NCBI RefSeq assembly: GCF_020410765.1
Contig: NZ_CP084541.1
Coordinates: 5,696,001-5,760,000, forward strand
DNA: 64,000 nt
From: Streptomyces marincola
GTDB lineage: Bacteria; Actinomycetota; Actinomycetes; Streptomycetales; Streptomycetaceae
Direction of reading: 5' to 3'
The notes below the pieces were generated by a model. It did no database searches. It had not been told where the DNA came from and worked only from the letters and a program-made list of their open reading frames with translations. The first letter of the stretch is position 1. Every line of letters begins with the position of its first letter. Shown in pieces: positions 25,232 through 32,778 of the stretch. Both the position numbers and the translations under genes were made by a program.

Positions 25232-25777
25232 TCACAGCAGCCCCCGGTCGCGCAGCAGCGCGTGCAGCGCGGTGGCGGAGTCCTCGACGGTCTGCTCGTG
25301 GGCGGCGATCCGCAGGTCGGGGTCGGCCGGGATCTCGTACGGGTCGTCCACGCCGGTGAGACCGCTGAGTTCGCCCGCGGCCTGTTTGGCGTACAGGCCC
25401 TTCACGTCCCGTTCCGAGCAGATCTCGACGGGGGTGGCGACGTGCACCTCGACGTAGGCGGTGCCCGCGGCCTGGTGGCGTTTGCGCACCGCCTCGCGGC
25501 TGTCGGCGTAGGGGGCGATCACCGGCACGAGCGCCTTCACGCCGTGCGCGGCGAGCAGTTGGGCGACGAAGCCGATGCGCTGCACGTTGGTGTGCCGGTC
25601 CGCGCGGGAGAAGCCGAGCCCCGCGGACAGGAACTCGCGGATCTCGTCCCCGTCGAGCACCTCGACCCGGTGGCCCTCGCCGGTGAGCCGGGTGGCCAGC
25701 GCCCGGGCGATCGTCGTTTTGCCGGCGCTGGGCAGGCCGGTGAGCCAGATGGTGGCGCCCTGCCCTGTCGCGTTCAT
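25232..25777 (-). CDS. cysC: Adenylylsulfate kinase CysC
   Basis: A kinase of 181 residues that phosphorylates APS to PAPS. P-loop GLPSAGKTT, the LDGDEIREFLSAGLGFSRADR segment that binds APS, and VEVHVATPVEICSERDVKGLYAKQ are all present. ATG at 25777 (NATGQGATIWLTG) matches the usual N-terminus; an in-frame ATG at 25804 would add nine residues and sits 8 bp after the cysH stop. The adjacent reductase has the iron-sulfur cysteines of APS reductases, so PAPS made here may serve sulfotransferases rather than reduction. Confidence 0.94.
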   Translation of the reverse strand: MNATGQGATIWLTGLPSAGKTTIARALATRLTGEGHRVEVLDGDEIREFLSAGLGFSRADRHTNVQRIGFVAQLLAAHGVKALVPVIAPYADSREAVRKRHQAAGTAYVEVHVATPVEICSERDVKGLYAKQAAGELSGLTGVDDPYEIPADPDLRIAAHEQTVEDSATALHALLRDRGLL

Positions 25778-25811
25778 CTCGTGGTTCCTCGTCGTCGGTG
25801 TCATCCCGGCC

Positions 25812-26525
25812 TCAGCCGTGCAGCCCGCACTCGGTCTTGAACGTCCCGGCCCAGCGGCCGGCCCGCGCGTCCTCGCCCTCGGCGGTGCGGCGCGTGCAGG
25901 GCGCGCAGCCTATGGACGTATAACCGTCCTGGAGAAGCGGGTTGGTGAGCACGCCGTGCTCCGCGACATAGGCTTCCACATCCGCCTGCGTCCAGTGAGC
26001 TATCGGGGCAATCTTCACCTTTTCGCGCTTGGCGTCCCAGCCCACGACCGGCGTGTCGGCGCGGGAGGGCGCCTCGTCCCTGCGCAGTCCCGTGGCCCAC
26101 GCGTCGTAGGGCGCGAGGCCGGCTTCCAGCACCCGCACCTTGCGCAGCGCGCAGCACAGGTCCGGGTCGCGCGCGTACAGCGCGGGCCCGTGCTCGGCGT
26201 CCTGCTCCGCGACGGTCTGCCGGGGCGTGAGGGTGATGACGTTGGCGTCGACGAAGGCCGCGACCGCGTCCCGGGTGCCGATCGTCTCGGGGAAGTGGTA
26301 GCCGGTGTCGAGGAACAGCACGTCGATCCCCGGCAGGGCGCGCGAGGCCAGGTGCGCCACGACGGCGTCGGCCATCGAGGACGTGACGCACAGCCGGGGG
26401 CCGAACGTTTCCGCGGCCCAGCGCAGGATGTCGAGCGCGGGCGCGCCGTCGAGTTCGCGTCCCGCGCTCTCCGCGAGAACGCGCAGGTCCTCGGCGCTGG
26501 GGCGCTCGGTGGTAGTGGCGTTCAT
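25812..26525 (-). CDS. cysH: APS/PAPS reductase CysH, iron-sulfur type
   Basis: A 237-residue reductase that reduces activated sulfate to sulfite. The PP-loop-like site is SSMADAVVAHLA, the sugar/phosphate region DTGYHFPETI, and two cysteine pairs (DLCCALRKV and GCAPCTRR) ligate the [4Fe-4S] cluster typical of APS reductases. The C-terminal KTECGLHG holds the catalytic cysteine that forms the thiosulfonate intermediate. Its ATG overlaps the stop of the upstream zinc-ribbon gene (ATGA). Confidence 0.95.
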   Translation of the reverse strand: MNATTTERPSAEDLRVLAESAGRELDGAPALDILRWAAETFGPRLCVTSSMADAVVAHLASRALPGIDVLFLDTGYHFPETIGTRDAVAAFVDANVITLTPRQTVAEQDAEHGPALYARDPDLCCALRKVRVLEAGLAPYDAWATGLRRDEAPSRADTPVVGWDAKREKVKIAPIAHWTQADVEAYVAEHGVLTNPLLQDGYTSIGCAPCTRRTAEGEDARAGRWAGTFKTECGLHG

Positions 26526-26776
26526 CGTGTGCCTTCCCTTCCTCGGCTCGTCGGGGCGGCGGGCGCGCCGCCGGGGCCGCCGCCCCGGCCGTCCGGCTCC
26601 GCGACCGGCCCGCCCGGGCGGGGCGCGGCGGCCCCTCGGGCGAGCAGGCCGAGGAAGGACAGCCGGAAGGCCCGGTTGCACGCGGCGCATTCCCAGCTGC
26701 CGTGGCCGTGCTCGGCGGGGCGCAGGTCCTCGTCCCCGCAGTACGGGCAGTAGAACGGGGCGGCCCGCTCGCTCAC
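26522..26776 (-). CDS. Small zinc-ribbon protein in the sulfur operon
   Basis: An 84-residue protein with a four-cysteine zinc ribbon, FYCPYCGDEDL and WECAACNRAFRLSF, followed by a Gly/Pro/Ala-rich tail. GTG at 26776 overlaps the sulfite-reductase stop (GTGA), and its own stop overlaps the cysH start (ATGA), so it is translationally locked between the two. Similar small proteins sit at this place in other actinomycete sulfur operons, as I recall. It may serve as a ferredoxin-like partner or chaperone, but four cysteines in CxxC pairs suit zinc better; function unknown. Confidence 0.85.
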   Translation of the reverse strand: MSERAAPFYCPYCGDEDLRPAEHGHGSWECAACNRAFRLSFLGLLARGAAAPRPGGPVAEPDGRGGGPGGAPAAPTSRGREGTR

Positions 26777-28467
26777 GACAGCGACTCCGCGTCGGCGCGG
26801 GCCGCCCACTGGGCGAAGCGCTCCCCGGGCTCGCGCTGCTCCTGGTAGGCGCGCAGGACGCGTTCGACGTAGTCGGCGAGCCCCGCCGCGGTGACCTTCA
26901 GGCCGCGGACCTTGCGGCCGAAGCCGGGTTCGAGGCCGAGGGAGCCGCCGAGGTGCACCTGGTAGCCCTCGACCTGGTTGCCCGCGTCGTCGGTGACCAG
27001 CTGCCCCTTGAGGCCGATGTCGGCCACCTGGATGCGGGCGCAGGAGTTGGGGCAGCCGTTGATGTTGATGGTGACCGGCTCGTCGAACCCGGGGAGGCGG
27101 CGCTCCAGTTCGTCGATGAGCCAGGAGCCGCGGCCCTTGGTCTCCACGATGGCGAGCTTGCAGAACTCGATGCCGGTGCAGGCCATCGTGCCGCGCCGGA
27201 ACGCGGAGGGCTCGACGGCGAGGTCGAGCGCGGCCAGGCCCTCGGTGAGCGCGGTGACCCGGTCCTCCGGCACGTCCAGAATGATCATCTTCTGCTGCAC
27301 GGTGGTGTGCACCCGCTGCGAGCCGTGCGCCTCGGCGAGATCGGCGATCTTGGTCAGCGTGGTCCCGTCGACCCGCCCCACGCGCGGCGCGAAGCCCACG
27401 TAGTACCGGCCGTCGCGCTGGCGGTGCACGCCGACGTGGTCGCGCCAGTGGTGCACGGGGGCCTCGGGCGCGGGGCCGTCGGCCATGCGGCGCAGCAGGT
27501 ACTCGTCCTCAAGCACCTGGCGGAACTTCTCCGGCCCCCAGTCGGCGACCAGGAACTTGATGCGGGCGCGCGTGCGCAGCCTGCGGTAGCCGTAGTCGCG
27601 GAACAGGCCGACGATGCCCTCGTGCACGTCGGCCACCTCATCGGCCGGCACCCAGGCGCCGAGTCGGACGCCGATCTTGGGGTTGGTCGACAGGCCGCCG
27701 CCGACCCACACGTCGAACCCGGGGCCGAGTTCGGGGTGGCGCACGCCGACGAACGCCACGTCGTTGATCTCGTGCGCCACGTCGAGCAGCGGCGAGCCCG
27801 AGACGGCGGTCTTGAACTTGCGCGGCAGGTTGGAGTACGCCTTGTTGCCGATGACCCGGCGGTGGATCTCCTCGATGGCGGGGGTGCCGTCGATGATCTC
27901 GTCGGCGGCGATACCGGCCACGGGCGAGCCCACGACGACGCGCGGTGTGTCGCCGCACGCCTCGGTGGTCGACAGGCCGACGGCTTCGAGCCGCCGCCAG
28001 ATCTCGGGCACGTCCTCGATGCGGATCCAGTGGTACTGCACGTTCTGCCGGTCGGTCACGTCGGCCGTGCCGCGCGCGAACTCCTGGGAGATCTCGCCGA
28101 TGACGCGCAACTGCTGCGTCGTGAGGCGTCCGCCGTCGATGCGGACCCGCAGCATGAAGTACTCGTCGTCCAGTTCCTCGGGCGCGAGGATCGCGGTCTT
28201 GCCGCCGTCGATGCCGGGCTTGCGCTGCGTGTACAGGCCCCACCAGCGCATGCGGCCCCGCAGATCCTGCGGGTCGATCGACTGGAACCCTCGCTTGGAG
28301 TAGACCGTCTCAATGCGTGTCCGCACATTGAGACCGTCGTCGTCTTTTTTGAACTGCTCGTTGGGGTTGAGCGGAGTGAAGTGGCCGGCCGCCCACTGGC
28401 CTTCGCCGCGGTGGCGGCCGGCCTTGCGGCGGGACGGGGCGACGGGCTTGCTGGCGGGCTCGGGCAT
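26773..28467 (-). CDS. Ferredoxin-type sulfite reductase (nitrite/sulfite reductase family)
   Basis: A 564-residue siroheme/[4Fe-4S] enzyme that reduces sulfite to sulfide by six electrons. The cluster ligands are CTGIEFC and CPNSC; the repeated half-domains (FMLRVRIDGGRLTTQQL, YYVGFAPRVGRVDGTTL) are those of SirA/NirA proteins. The sulfite rather than nitrite substrate is inferred from the cys operon. It is the first structural gene of the operon, 145 bp after the leader peptide stop; AGAAGGA precedes the ATG. Confidence 0.93.
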   Translation of the reverse strand: MPEPASKPVAPSRRKAGRHRGEGQWAAGHFTPLNPNEQFKKDDDGLNVRTRIETVYSKRGFQSIDPQDLRGRMRWWGLYTQRKPGIDGGKTAILAPEELDDEYFMLRVRIDGGRLTTQQLRVIGEISQEFARGTADVTDRQNVQYHWIRIEDVPEIWRRLEAVGLSTTEACGDTPRVVVGSPVAGIAADEIIDGTPAIEEIHRRVIGNKAYSNLPRKFKTAVSGSPLLDVAHEINDVAFVGVRHPELGPGFDVWVGGGLSTNPKIGVRLGAWVPADEVADVHEGIVGLFRDYGYRRLRTRARIKFLVADWGPEKFRQVLEDEYLLRRMADGPAPEAPVHHWRDHVGVHRQRDGRYYVGFAPRVGRVDGTTLTKIADLAEAHGSQRVHTTVQQKMIILDVPEDRVTALTEGLAALDLAVEPSAFRRGTMACTGIEFCKLAIVETKGRGSWLIDELERRLPGFDEPVTININGCPNSCARIQVADIGLKGQLVTDDAGNQVEGYQVHLGGSLGLEPGFGRKVRGLKVTAAGLADYVERVLRAYQEQREPGERFAQWAARADAESLS

Positions 28468-28612
28468 GGCACGCGATCCTTCTGCGGGCAGCAGGGCGGC
28501 TCCGCCGGCTGGGCACTCGCGACATTGCGGGCATACAGGGCAGAGCTGAACGGTCGGGTCGGGGTAACTACCGCGGCTGGGAGGGGTGGTGAGCCGGCTG
28601 GCGCTGCGGCTC

Positions 28613-28696
28613 TCAGCAGGCCGGACAGATGGCGCTGGACGTACGGCCGTGGTCGACGTGAGGCCGACTTACCAAGGCGATTCCAGCTCGTGACAT
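28613..28696 (-). CDS. Cysteine-type leader peptide of the sulfite reductase operon
   Basis: A 27-codon ATG ORF whose core RPHVDHGRTSSAIC matches the leader family (His-Val-Asp, Arg, Ser-Ala-x-Cys); it ends PAC, so a second cysteine is the last residue. The first cysteine is TGT. Its stop is followed directly by GAGCCG (28607-28612 as CGGCTC) pairing with 28591-28596, and by a further GGCGG/CCGCC stem nearer the gene. It would regulate the whole cys/ssu operon by cysteine supply; the mechanism is inferred from family position. Confidence 0.82.
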   Translation of the reverse strand: MSRAGIALVSRPHVDHGRTSSAICPAC

Positions 28697-29035
28697 GACC
28701 GCAGAGTGGCACGCGGTGTCTCCTGCGTCCACCAATAACCACTATGTGGACGATGCTGTCCCAATATGTGAAACGTGTGGCGATGCGCTCACACTCGGTC
28801 ACTTCGCGGTGACCCGTCCCGCGCGACCTCCGGCCGCCCCGGCAGAGGGCAGGCGAACGCCCCGCCTCGCGCGATCACGGCCTTGGGGCGTGCGGAGATC
28901 CACATCGCTGTGGGAGGTCGTCGATATCGGTGGCGTCCACGCATTGATCCTCGACACTCTCGCGACACCCGTTAGAGTGCGTGGCCCCGTCCAGTGCGTC
29001 CGGGCGGGAGCACGCCCCACGCGAGAGGTAATGCC
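28697..29035. promoter_or_regulatory. Divergent intergenic region between the sulfur operon and the methyltransferase
   Basis: No gene is seen in these 339 bp. The part next to the leader (28720-28790) is AT-richer and holds an inverted repeat GTCCAC (28727-28732) and GTGGAC (28746-28751) with a 13-base spacer, a candidate operator or promoter of the sulfur operon. On the other side TTGATC (28944) and TTAGAG (28972) could belong to the methyltransferase promoter, but the spacing is not ideal. Confidence 0.45.
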
Positions 29036-29698
29036 GTGCCCGCAGAGCACAACTACGACCACGAGCGCGAACTGTGGGACACCTACGCGGAAAGTACCAG
29101 GAAGACCGTGACGAGCGCTGAGGCCCGCTTCCGGTGGACGCAGTACGGCGACCACGGGCCGGGAACCGAACTCCTGGGCGAGCCGAACAGCGTGCTGGAA
29201 ATCGGCTGCGGTACCGGTCGTGCGCTGGCCCATCTCGCGCAGCGAGGCGTCAAGGCAACGGGCATCGACCTTTCCCCCGTCATGGTCCAGCAAACCACCG
29301 AAAGGTGGGGGCCACTCGGCGTCGAGTTCATCTGTGCCGAGGTCATCGCGCACCTGGAGAACGACCCCACGACCTATGACGCCATCTATTCCATGTTCGG
29401 GGCGGCATGGTTCGCCGATCCCGCGCGGCTCTTCCCGCTGGTTGCCGAACGGCTGAGTCCAGGCGGTGTGTTCGTGTTCTCGCAACCACCGGCCATTCCC
29501 GGCGCCTACGGCCCGCAAGGAATGTACAAGGGAGGGTTCGCCGGACCGGCCATGTTCACCTACCGCTACAGCTACCCGCCGGAAGTGTGGGAGGGATTCC
29601 TGTCGGACGCGGGGCTCATCAACGCTCACGTCCGCGTCCTGGCGGCCCCCGAACCCGGCCACATCGGAACCCTGATCGGACGTGCTCAGCGCCCCTGA
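29036..29698 (+). CDS. Class I SAM-dependent methyltransferase
   Basis: A 220-residue methyltransferase. Motif I is SVLEIGCGTGRALAHL, followed by GIDLSPVMVQQ (acidic residue binding the SAM ribose) and the post-motif segment YDAIYSMFGAAWF. LSPGGVFVFSQPP is motif III. No substrate-defining feature is seen. GTG at 29036 follows GAGAGG; an ATG five bases earlier is out of frame. It lies near an XRE-TPR regulator and short hypothetical genes, a company often seen in streptomycete accessory stretches. Confidence 0.85.
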   Translation: MPAEHNYDHERELWDTYAESTRKTVTSAEARFRWTQYGDHGPGTELLGEPNSVLEIGCGTGRALAHLAQRGVKATGIDLSPVMVQQTTERWGPLGVEFICAEVIAHLENDPTTYDAIYSMFGAAWFADPARLFPLVAERLSPGGVFVFSQPPAIPGAYGPQGMYKGGFAGPAMFTYRYSYPPEVWEGFLSDAGLINAHVRVLAAPEPGHIGTLIGRAQRP

Positions 29699-29766
29699 GG
29701 CTGTCACTGCGCCCCGTCCGTGCGCTGGCTCCGCGGCCCGCGCGGTAAAAGGACCGGGCTGGGGGA

Positions 29767-30132
29767 CTACCCGAGGAAGTGCCGTTCGATCGCCTCGAAG
29801 ATGTCCGCGTCCGTTTCACGCTGCCACGCCGGAAGGTCTTCCCAGTCCGCGACGTAACTCGCCTTCGGGGATTCGAAACGCCGGTAGATCTGGGCGATCC
29901 AGCAGATGGCGACGAACCGACCCTTCTGCTCACGCGTGAGCCGCACGGTCTGCCCGCCGCTGCGTTCGATGAACTGCCGCACCTGGTCGCAGACTGCTGC
30001 GGCGGCTGCCCTCTCCCACGCCGGGGTCTCGGTCCACGGGGCGATGTAGCCCGGCTTGGGCTCGCCCGGGAAGTGCTTCGTGACGCCGGCAATCCACGCG
30101 TCGCGGAAAAGGCGCCCCGGCTCGTCGCTCAT
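29767..30132 (-). CDS. Duplicated-domain protein of unknown function
   Basis: A 121-residue soluble protein built from two similar halves: PGYIAPWTETPAWERAAAAA with VCDQVRQFIER, and ASYVADWEDLPAWQRETDAD with IFEAIERHF. Each half also begins with an aromatic/tryptophan helix (DAWIAGVTKHF; AICWIAQIYRRF). It resembles a hypothetical protein family I know only from streptomycetes. No catalytic motif or signal is seen. It converges with the methyltransferase gene 68 bp away and has a palindrome upstream at 30161-30173. Confidence 0.8.
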   Translation of the reverse strand: MSDEPGRLFRDAWIAGVTKHFPGEPKPGYIAPWTETPAWERAAAAAVCDQVRQFIERSGGQTVRLTREQKGRFVAICWIAQIYRRFESPKASYVADWEDLPAWQRETDADIFEAIERHFLG

Positions 30133-30160
30133 CGAATCTCCTTGTCAGTCCTTGGCCGTC

Positions 30161-30173
30161 TTCGATCATCGAA
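30161..30173. promoter_or_regulatory. 13-bp palindrome upstream of the duplicated-domain gene
   Basis: TTCGATCATCGAA is a perfect palindrome around a central base, 29 bp upstream of the start at 30132. It is a candidate operator; the regulator is not known. Confidence 0.4.
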
Positions 30174-30227
30174 ATCGTCCGAAAGTGTGCGGGAGCCGCC
30201 CGGCCGTGGGGAGAGGGGCAGGCAGCC

Positions 30228-30524
30228 ATGGGAGACACTGGCTATGGTCACCCGAACGTGGGAGCGCTGCTCCGGGACCGCGCGGCCCGGCGTGTGGGCG
30301 TCCACATGGGAACGGCAGGGCCGTTCGCGATACTCCGCCCGGTCGGCGGCGACGCGCACACCGTGCGGCGTGGTGAGCAGATGTTGCGCCAACGGTTGTC
30401 TTCTCCCGGCTGTTCTGTCGCTCGAACGTCCCTACCCCACCCGGAGTTTCCTGCGGGGCGACACCGGACCGACCCTGCCTGTGCCCGCTGGCCCGGCCAC
30501 GCATCCCCCGCGCCTCCCTGCTGA
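30228..30524 (+). CDS. Possible short hypothetical protein, maybe degenerate
   Basis: A 98-codon ATG ORF with GAGAGGGG upstream. The first 50 residues (VGALLRDRAARRVG, MGTAGPFAILRPVGG) resemble a small actinomycete family with the pattern G-x-L-V-x-D...R-V-G-x-V-M-G...L-R-P-x-G-G. The rest (about 40 residues, Pro/Ser/Arg-rich) does not look like that family, so the 3' part may be frameshifted or the gene decayed. Confidence 0.4.
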   Translation: MGDTGYGHPNVGALLRDRAARRVGVHMGTAGPFAILRPVGGDAHTVRRGEQMLRQRLSSPGCSVARTSLPHPEFPAGRHRTDPACARWPGHASPAPPC

Positions 30525-30729
30525 CGGGCGCCGCGCCGGGCCTCGCCGGATGCACGCCGCCAACCGCCCGGGCATCCTGGTCCGAAGTTTCTTCACTGGC
30601 TCAAGAGCGCGCGCCTACCGGCGCGAGGGCGACCCCGGCCGCCCTCGTGCGCGCTGCGGCCTTCGGCCGGTCGGCCCGAGCGGCCGGGCCGCCCATGCCG
30701 GGACCCGTCTGCTCCTGACTGACGCGGCA
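30525..30729. other. Non-coding stretch downstream of the XRE-TPR gene
   Basis: No gene is supported here. Several GC-rich inverted segments around 30656-30700 (for example GGCCTTCGGCC) could terminate the regulator transcript. Confidence 0.4.
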
Positions 30730-32082
30730 CTAGGCGGCGGAAACGAGCTGGGCGGCACGTTCGTTGAAATCGGCCACGAGCCGATGCCGTCCGAACGGGC
30801 GCATGCGCCGCTGGAGATCCTGCACCGCCTCCACGGAGCGCGAGGACTTCACCTGACCGGCGAGTGACACGGCGCGCAGTCCGGCGCCGTGCGCGGCCTC
30901 CAGATCGCGCCGTTGCAGGTGGGCGACGGCAAGGGCCGCCTGCGACATGGACCCGCGCCGGGCGCGCTTCTGCTGCCGCGCGTGGCCGATGGACCGCCGG
31001 GCGTGCTCCTGGGCGGCGTCGGCGTCGCCGAGGTCCCTGAACGTGTTCGCGTGCTCACCGTGCAGGTAGGCCACGTCGATGAACGCCGCCCAGTCCGGCT
31101 CCTCCTCCAACCGCACCCGCTCCTGTGCCCGTTCCGACTCGGCCACGGCGTGCGCGGCCCCCGCCCGGTCGCCCAACAGCGCGAGCGCCCGCGCCTCCAG
31201 GCACCACAGGTCCGCCAGGCAGGCCGGGGACGTGCCCCGGGCCAGGCCCTGCCGCCCTGCCTGCGCGAGCCGCCGCCCCTCGGCAGGATCGCCTTGCAAC
31301 GTCGCCTGATCCGCCATCCCGGCCAGCACGTGCGCGCCGAGCGCCGCGTTCCTCGACTCCTCGGCCAGCCGCAGCGACTGGATCAAGTAGCGCTGCGCCG
31401 TCCCGTGTTCGCCGTTGTCGTAGGCCATCCAGCCCAGCAGGTAGGTCTGCTCGGCCGCGGCCTCGCACAAGGCACGCCGCACGTCTTCGGTATGCGTCCG
31501 GCGCAGCAGCGGATAGACGTGCTGCGTCATGTACTCGGCCAGCACCAGGCGGCCGGACCCGCCACCCTGGAAGATGTCCATGCGCTGGAACGTCGTGAAC
31601 ATGTTCCGCACGGCGGAGACGTCCTCCAGGCGCACGCGCGGCCCGGCAACCGGGGACTGATCAAGGGTGTTCACCAGCCAGTCCCGCGACGGACCCACGG
31701 CGGCCACGGCCGTGAACGGCGCCGCTGTCAGGAACTTCCGTCGGTCCACGTCCGCTCTCCCCAGATCGGCGACAGCTTCCACGGTAGCCGCGTACGAGGC
31801 GTTGTACACCAGTGCGGCCCGAGCGCCGCCCCGATCGCCCAGGCCGAGGTCATAGGTCGTCACCCGGAAGCCGAAATGCTCGGAGAACACGTCCGCCAGG
31901 ACGTCGGGCACCGGGTCGCGCGGGCTTTCCCCACCGAGCCAGCAGCGCACCCGCGTCGCGTCGGGCGCGATGTGCGGCTCCCCCCGGGCGACGGCGTTCG
32001 ACTGCACCCGCCGGGCCAGTTCACCGCGGCTCAGGCCGGACCGCTCAAGCCAGTGGGCCAGCCGGTCGTTCGGCGTCTTCAT
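30730..32082 (-). CDS. XRE-family regulator with TPR-like C-terminal domain
   Basis: A 450-residue regulator. Residues about 1-60 form a helix-turn-helix of XRE type (RLAHWLERSGLSRGELARRV then a variable linker and ATRVRCWLGGE). A hydrophobic stretch follows at about 110-130 (FLTAAPFTAVAAVG). The C-terminal 300 residues are helical repeats of TPR type (TYLLGWMAYDNGEHGTAQRY, LEARALALLGDRAGAAHAVA, ANTFRDLGDADAAQEHARRS). Such proteins in streptomycetes often respond to peptides or act in development. It diverges from three tiny genes across 134 bp containing the palindrome TGTACGTACA. Confidence 0.85.
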   Translation of the reverse strand: MKTPNDRLAHWLERSGLSRGELARRVQSNAVARGEPHIAPDATRVRCWLGGESPRDPVPDVLADVFSEHFGFRVTTYDLGLGDRGGARAALVYNASYAATVEAVADLGRADVDRRKFLTAAPFTAVAAVGPSRDWLVNTLDQSPVAGPRVRLEDVSAVRNMFTTFQRMDIFQGGGSGRLVLAEYMTQHVYPLLRRTHTEDVRRALCEAAAEQTYLLGWMAYDNGEHGTAQRYLIQSLRLAEESRNAALGAHVLAGMADQATLQGDPAEGRRLAQAGRQGLARGTSPACLADLWCLEARALALLGDRAGAAHAVAESERAQERVRLEEEPDWAAFIDVAYLHGEHANTFRDLGDADAAQEHARRSIGHARQQKRARRGSMSQAALAVAHLQRRDLEAAHGAGLRAVSLAGQVKSSRSVEAVQDLQRRMRPFGRHRLVADFNERAAQLVSAA

Positions 32083-32171
32083 GATCGCGCCCTTCTGCCA
32101 CGCAGGGTATTCCGAGCAACACCCTTCGCCACCCTTCCGACAGTGCCCCCGGGATCGCAGGCCGCGTTGGC

Positions 32172-32181
32172 TGTACGTACA
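32172..32181. promoter_or_regulatory. Palindrome TGTACGTACA in the divergent region
   Basis: A perfect 10-bp palindrome sits 36 bp upstream of the first small gene and 90 bp from the regulator start. It is a candidate binding site for the adjacent XRE-TPR regulator. Confidence 0.45.
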
Positions 32182-32216
32182 CAAAGAGCCGTTCGAAGGA
32201 CCGGAGGTGGACCACC

Positions 32217-32378
32217 ATGACGAGCCCCGCAGAGCAGGACGCCCCAAGCCCCGACGCCGTGATCCCCTCATCGACGCCGCGAGGCGACAGCCCCACGCTC
32301 GACGAACTGCACGTCCAGGTCGAGCGACTCGACCGTGCCATCCGCGAACACCTGGGCCAGGAGGTCGAGAAGCAATGA
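32217..32378 (+). CDS. 53-residue hypothetical protein, first gene of a mini-operon
   Basis: An ATG ORF preceded by GGAGGTGG. The N-terminal half is Ser/Pro/Asp-rich and probably disordered; the C-terminal half (LDELHVQVERLDRAIREHL) is a short amphipathic or coiled-coil helix. Its stop overlaps the next ATG by the ATGA arrangement. The family is not one I can name; similar short helix proteins accompany XRE-TPR regulators in streptomycetes. Confidence 0.65.
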   Translation: MTSPAEQDAPSPDAVIPSSTPRGDSPTLDELHVQVERLDRAIREHLGQEVEKQ

Positions 32379-32473
32379 CGTCATGCCGCGTGCCGCCCAT
32401 GACCCGCCCGACAGCCGTGCCGTTACCGGTCGGTGCCTCTTCGGATGCGGAACCGTCGGCGGTGCCGCGATGA
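32375..32473 (+). CDS. 32-residue ORF with a TTA codon, middle of the mini-operon
   Basis: ATG at 32375 overlaps the stop before it, and its stop overlaps the next ATG, both as ATGA. The product (TSCRVPPMTRPTAVPLPVG...) has no recognisable domain. Leu17 is encoded by TTA (32423-32425), a codon that needs the bldA tRNA in Streptomyces and that I did not notice in any other gene of the window. Reality rests on the chain of overlaps. Confidence 0.45.
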   Translation: MTSCRVPPMTRPTAVPLPVGASSDAEPSAVPR

Positions 32474-32706
32474 ACCAGCCGGTCGGCGTGCAGATCGCGG
32501 TCGAGGTCGACGCGCGCACCGTCCGGCGTGGTGACCAACTGATGATCGGCGGCCAGTGCTTCACCGTCGGGGACATGACCGCGTTGGGGCCCGGACGCAA
32601 GCGTCTGCTCTTCACCACCGGGGAGACGTTCACCCTGCACGCCCGCACGGTGCTCTGGGCGGCCCGTCTCGTCGATCCGCGGCTGCGCCGCCGGACGCGG
32701 GGGTGA
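32470..32706 (+). CDS. 78-residue hypothetical protein, last gene of the mini-operon
   Basis: A compact beta-rich protein: VEVDARTVRRGDQLMIGGQC, FTVGDMTALGPGRKRLLFTT and GETFTLHARTVLWAARLV. This pattern (R-x-G-D-x-x-x-x-G-G...L-x-F-x-x-G-E) is common to small streptomycete proteins of unknown role beside XRE regulators. No strong ribosome site of its own is seen, so translation probably depends on coupling to the preceding ORF. It ends at a strong hairpin. Confidence 0.75.
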   Translation: MNQPVGVQIAVEVDARTVRRGDQLMIGGQCFTVGDMTALGPGRKRLLFTTGETFTLHARTVLWAARLVDPRLRRRTRG

Positions 32707-32726
32707 GGCGGGGCGGTGCGGCACGG

Positions 32727-32759
32727 GGCGGCCCCCGGGGTGGAACCCCGGGGGCCGCC
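32727..32759. terminator. Strong bidirectional terminator hairpin
   Basis: A perfect 15-bp stem (32727-32741 with 32745-32759) with loop GGA lies between convergent genes. Confidence 0.8.
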
Positions 32760-32778
32760 GTGTGGGGGGACGAAGGTC

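Noticed and set aside
30250..30264. A CebR-like sequence TGGGAGCGCTGCTCC
   Set aside because: An extra base breaks the dyad, no promoter is visible beside it, and it lies inside a possible small ORF with no cellulose gene nearby.
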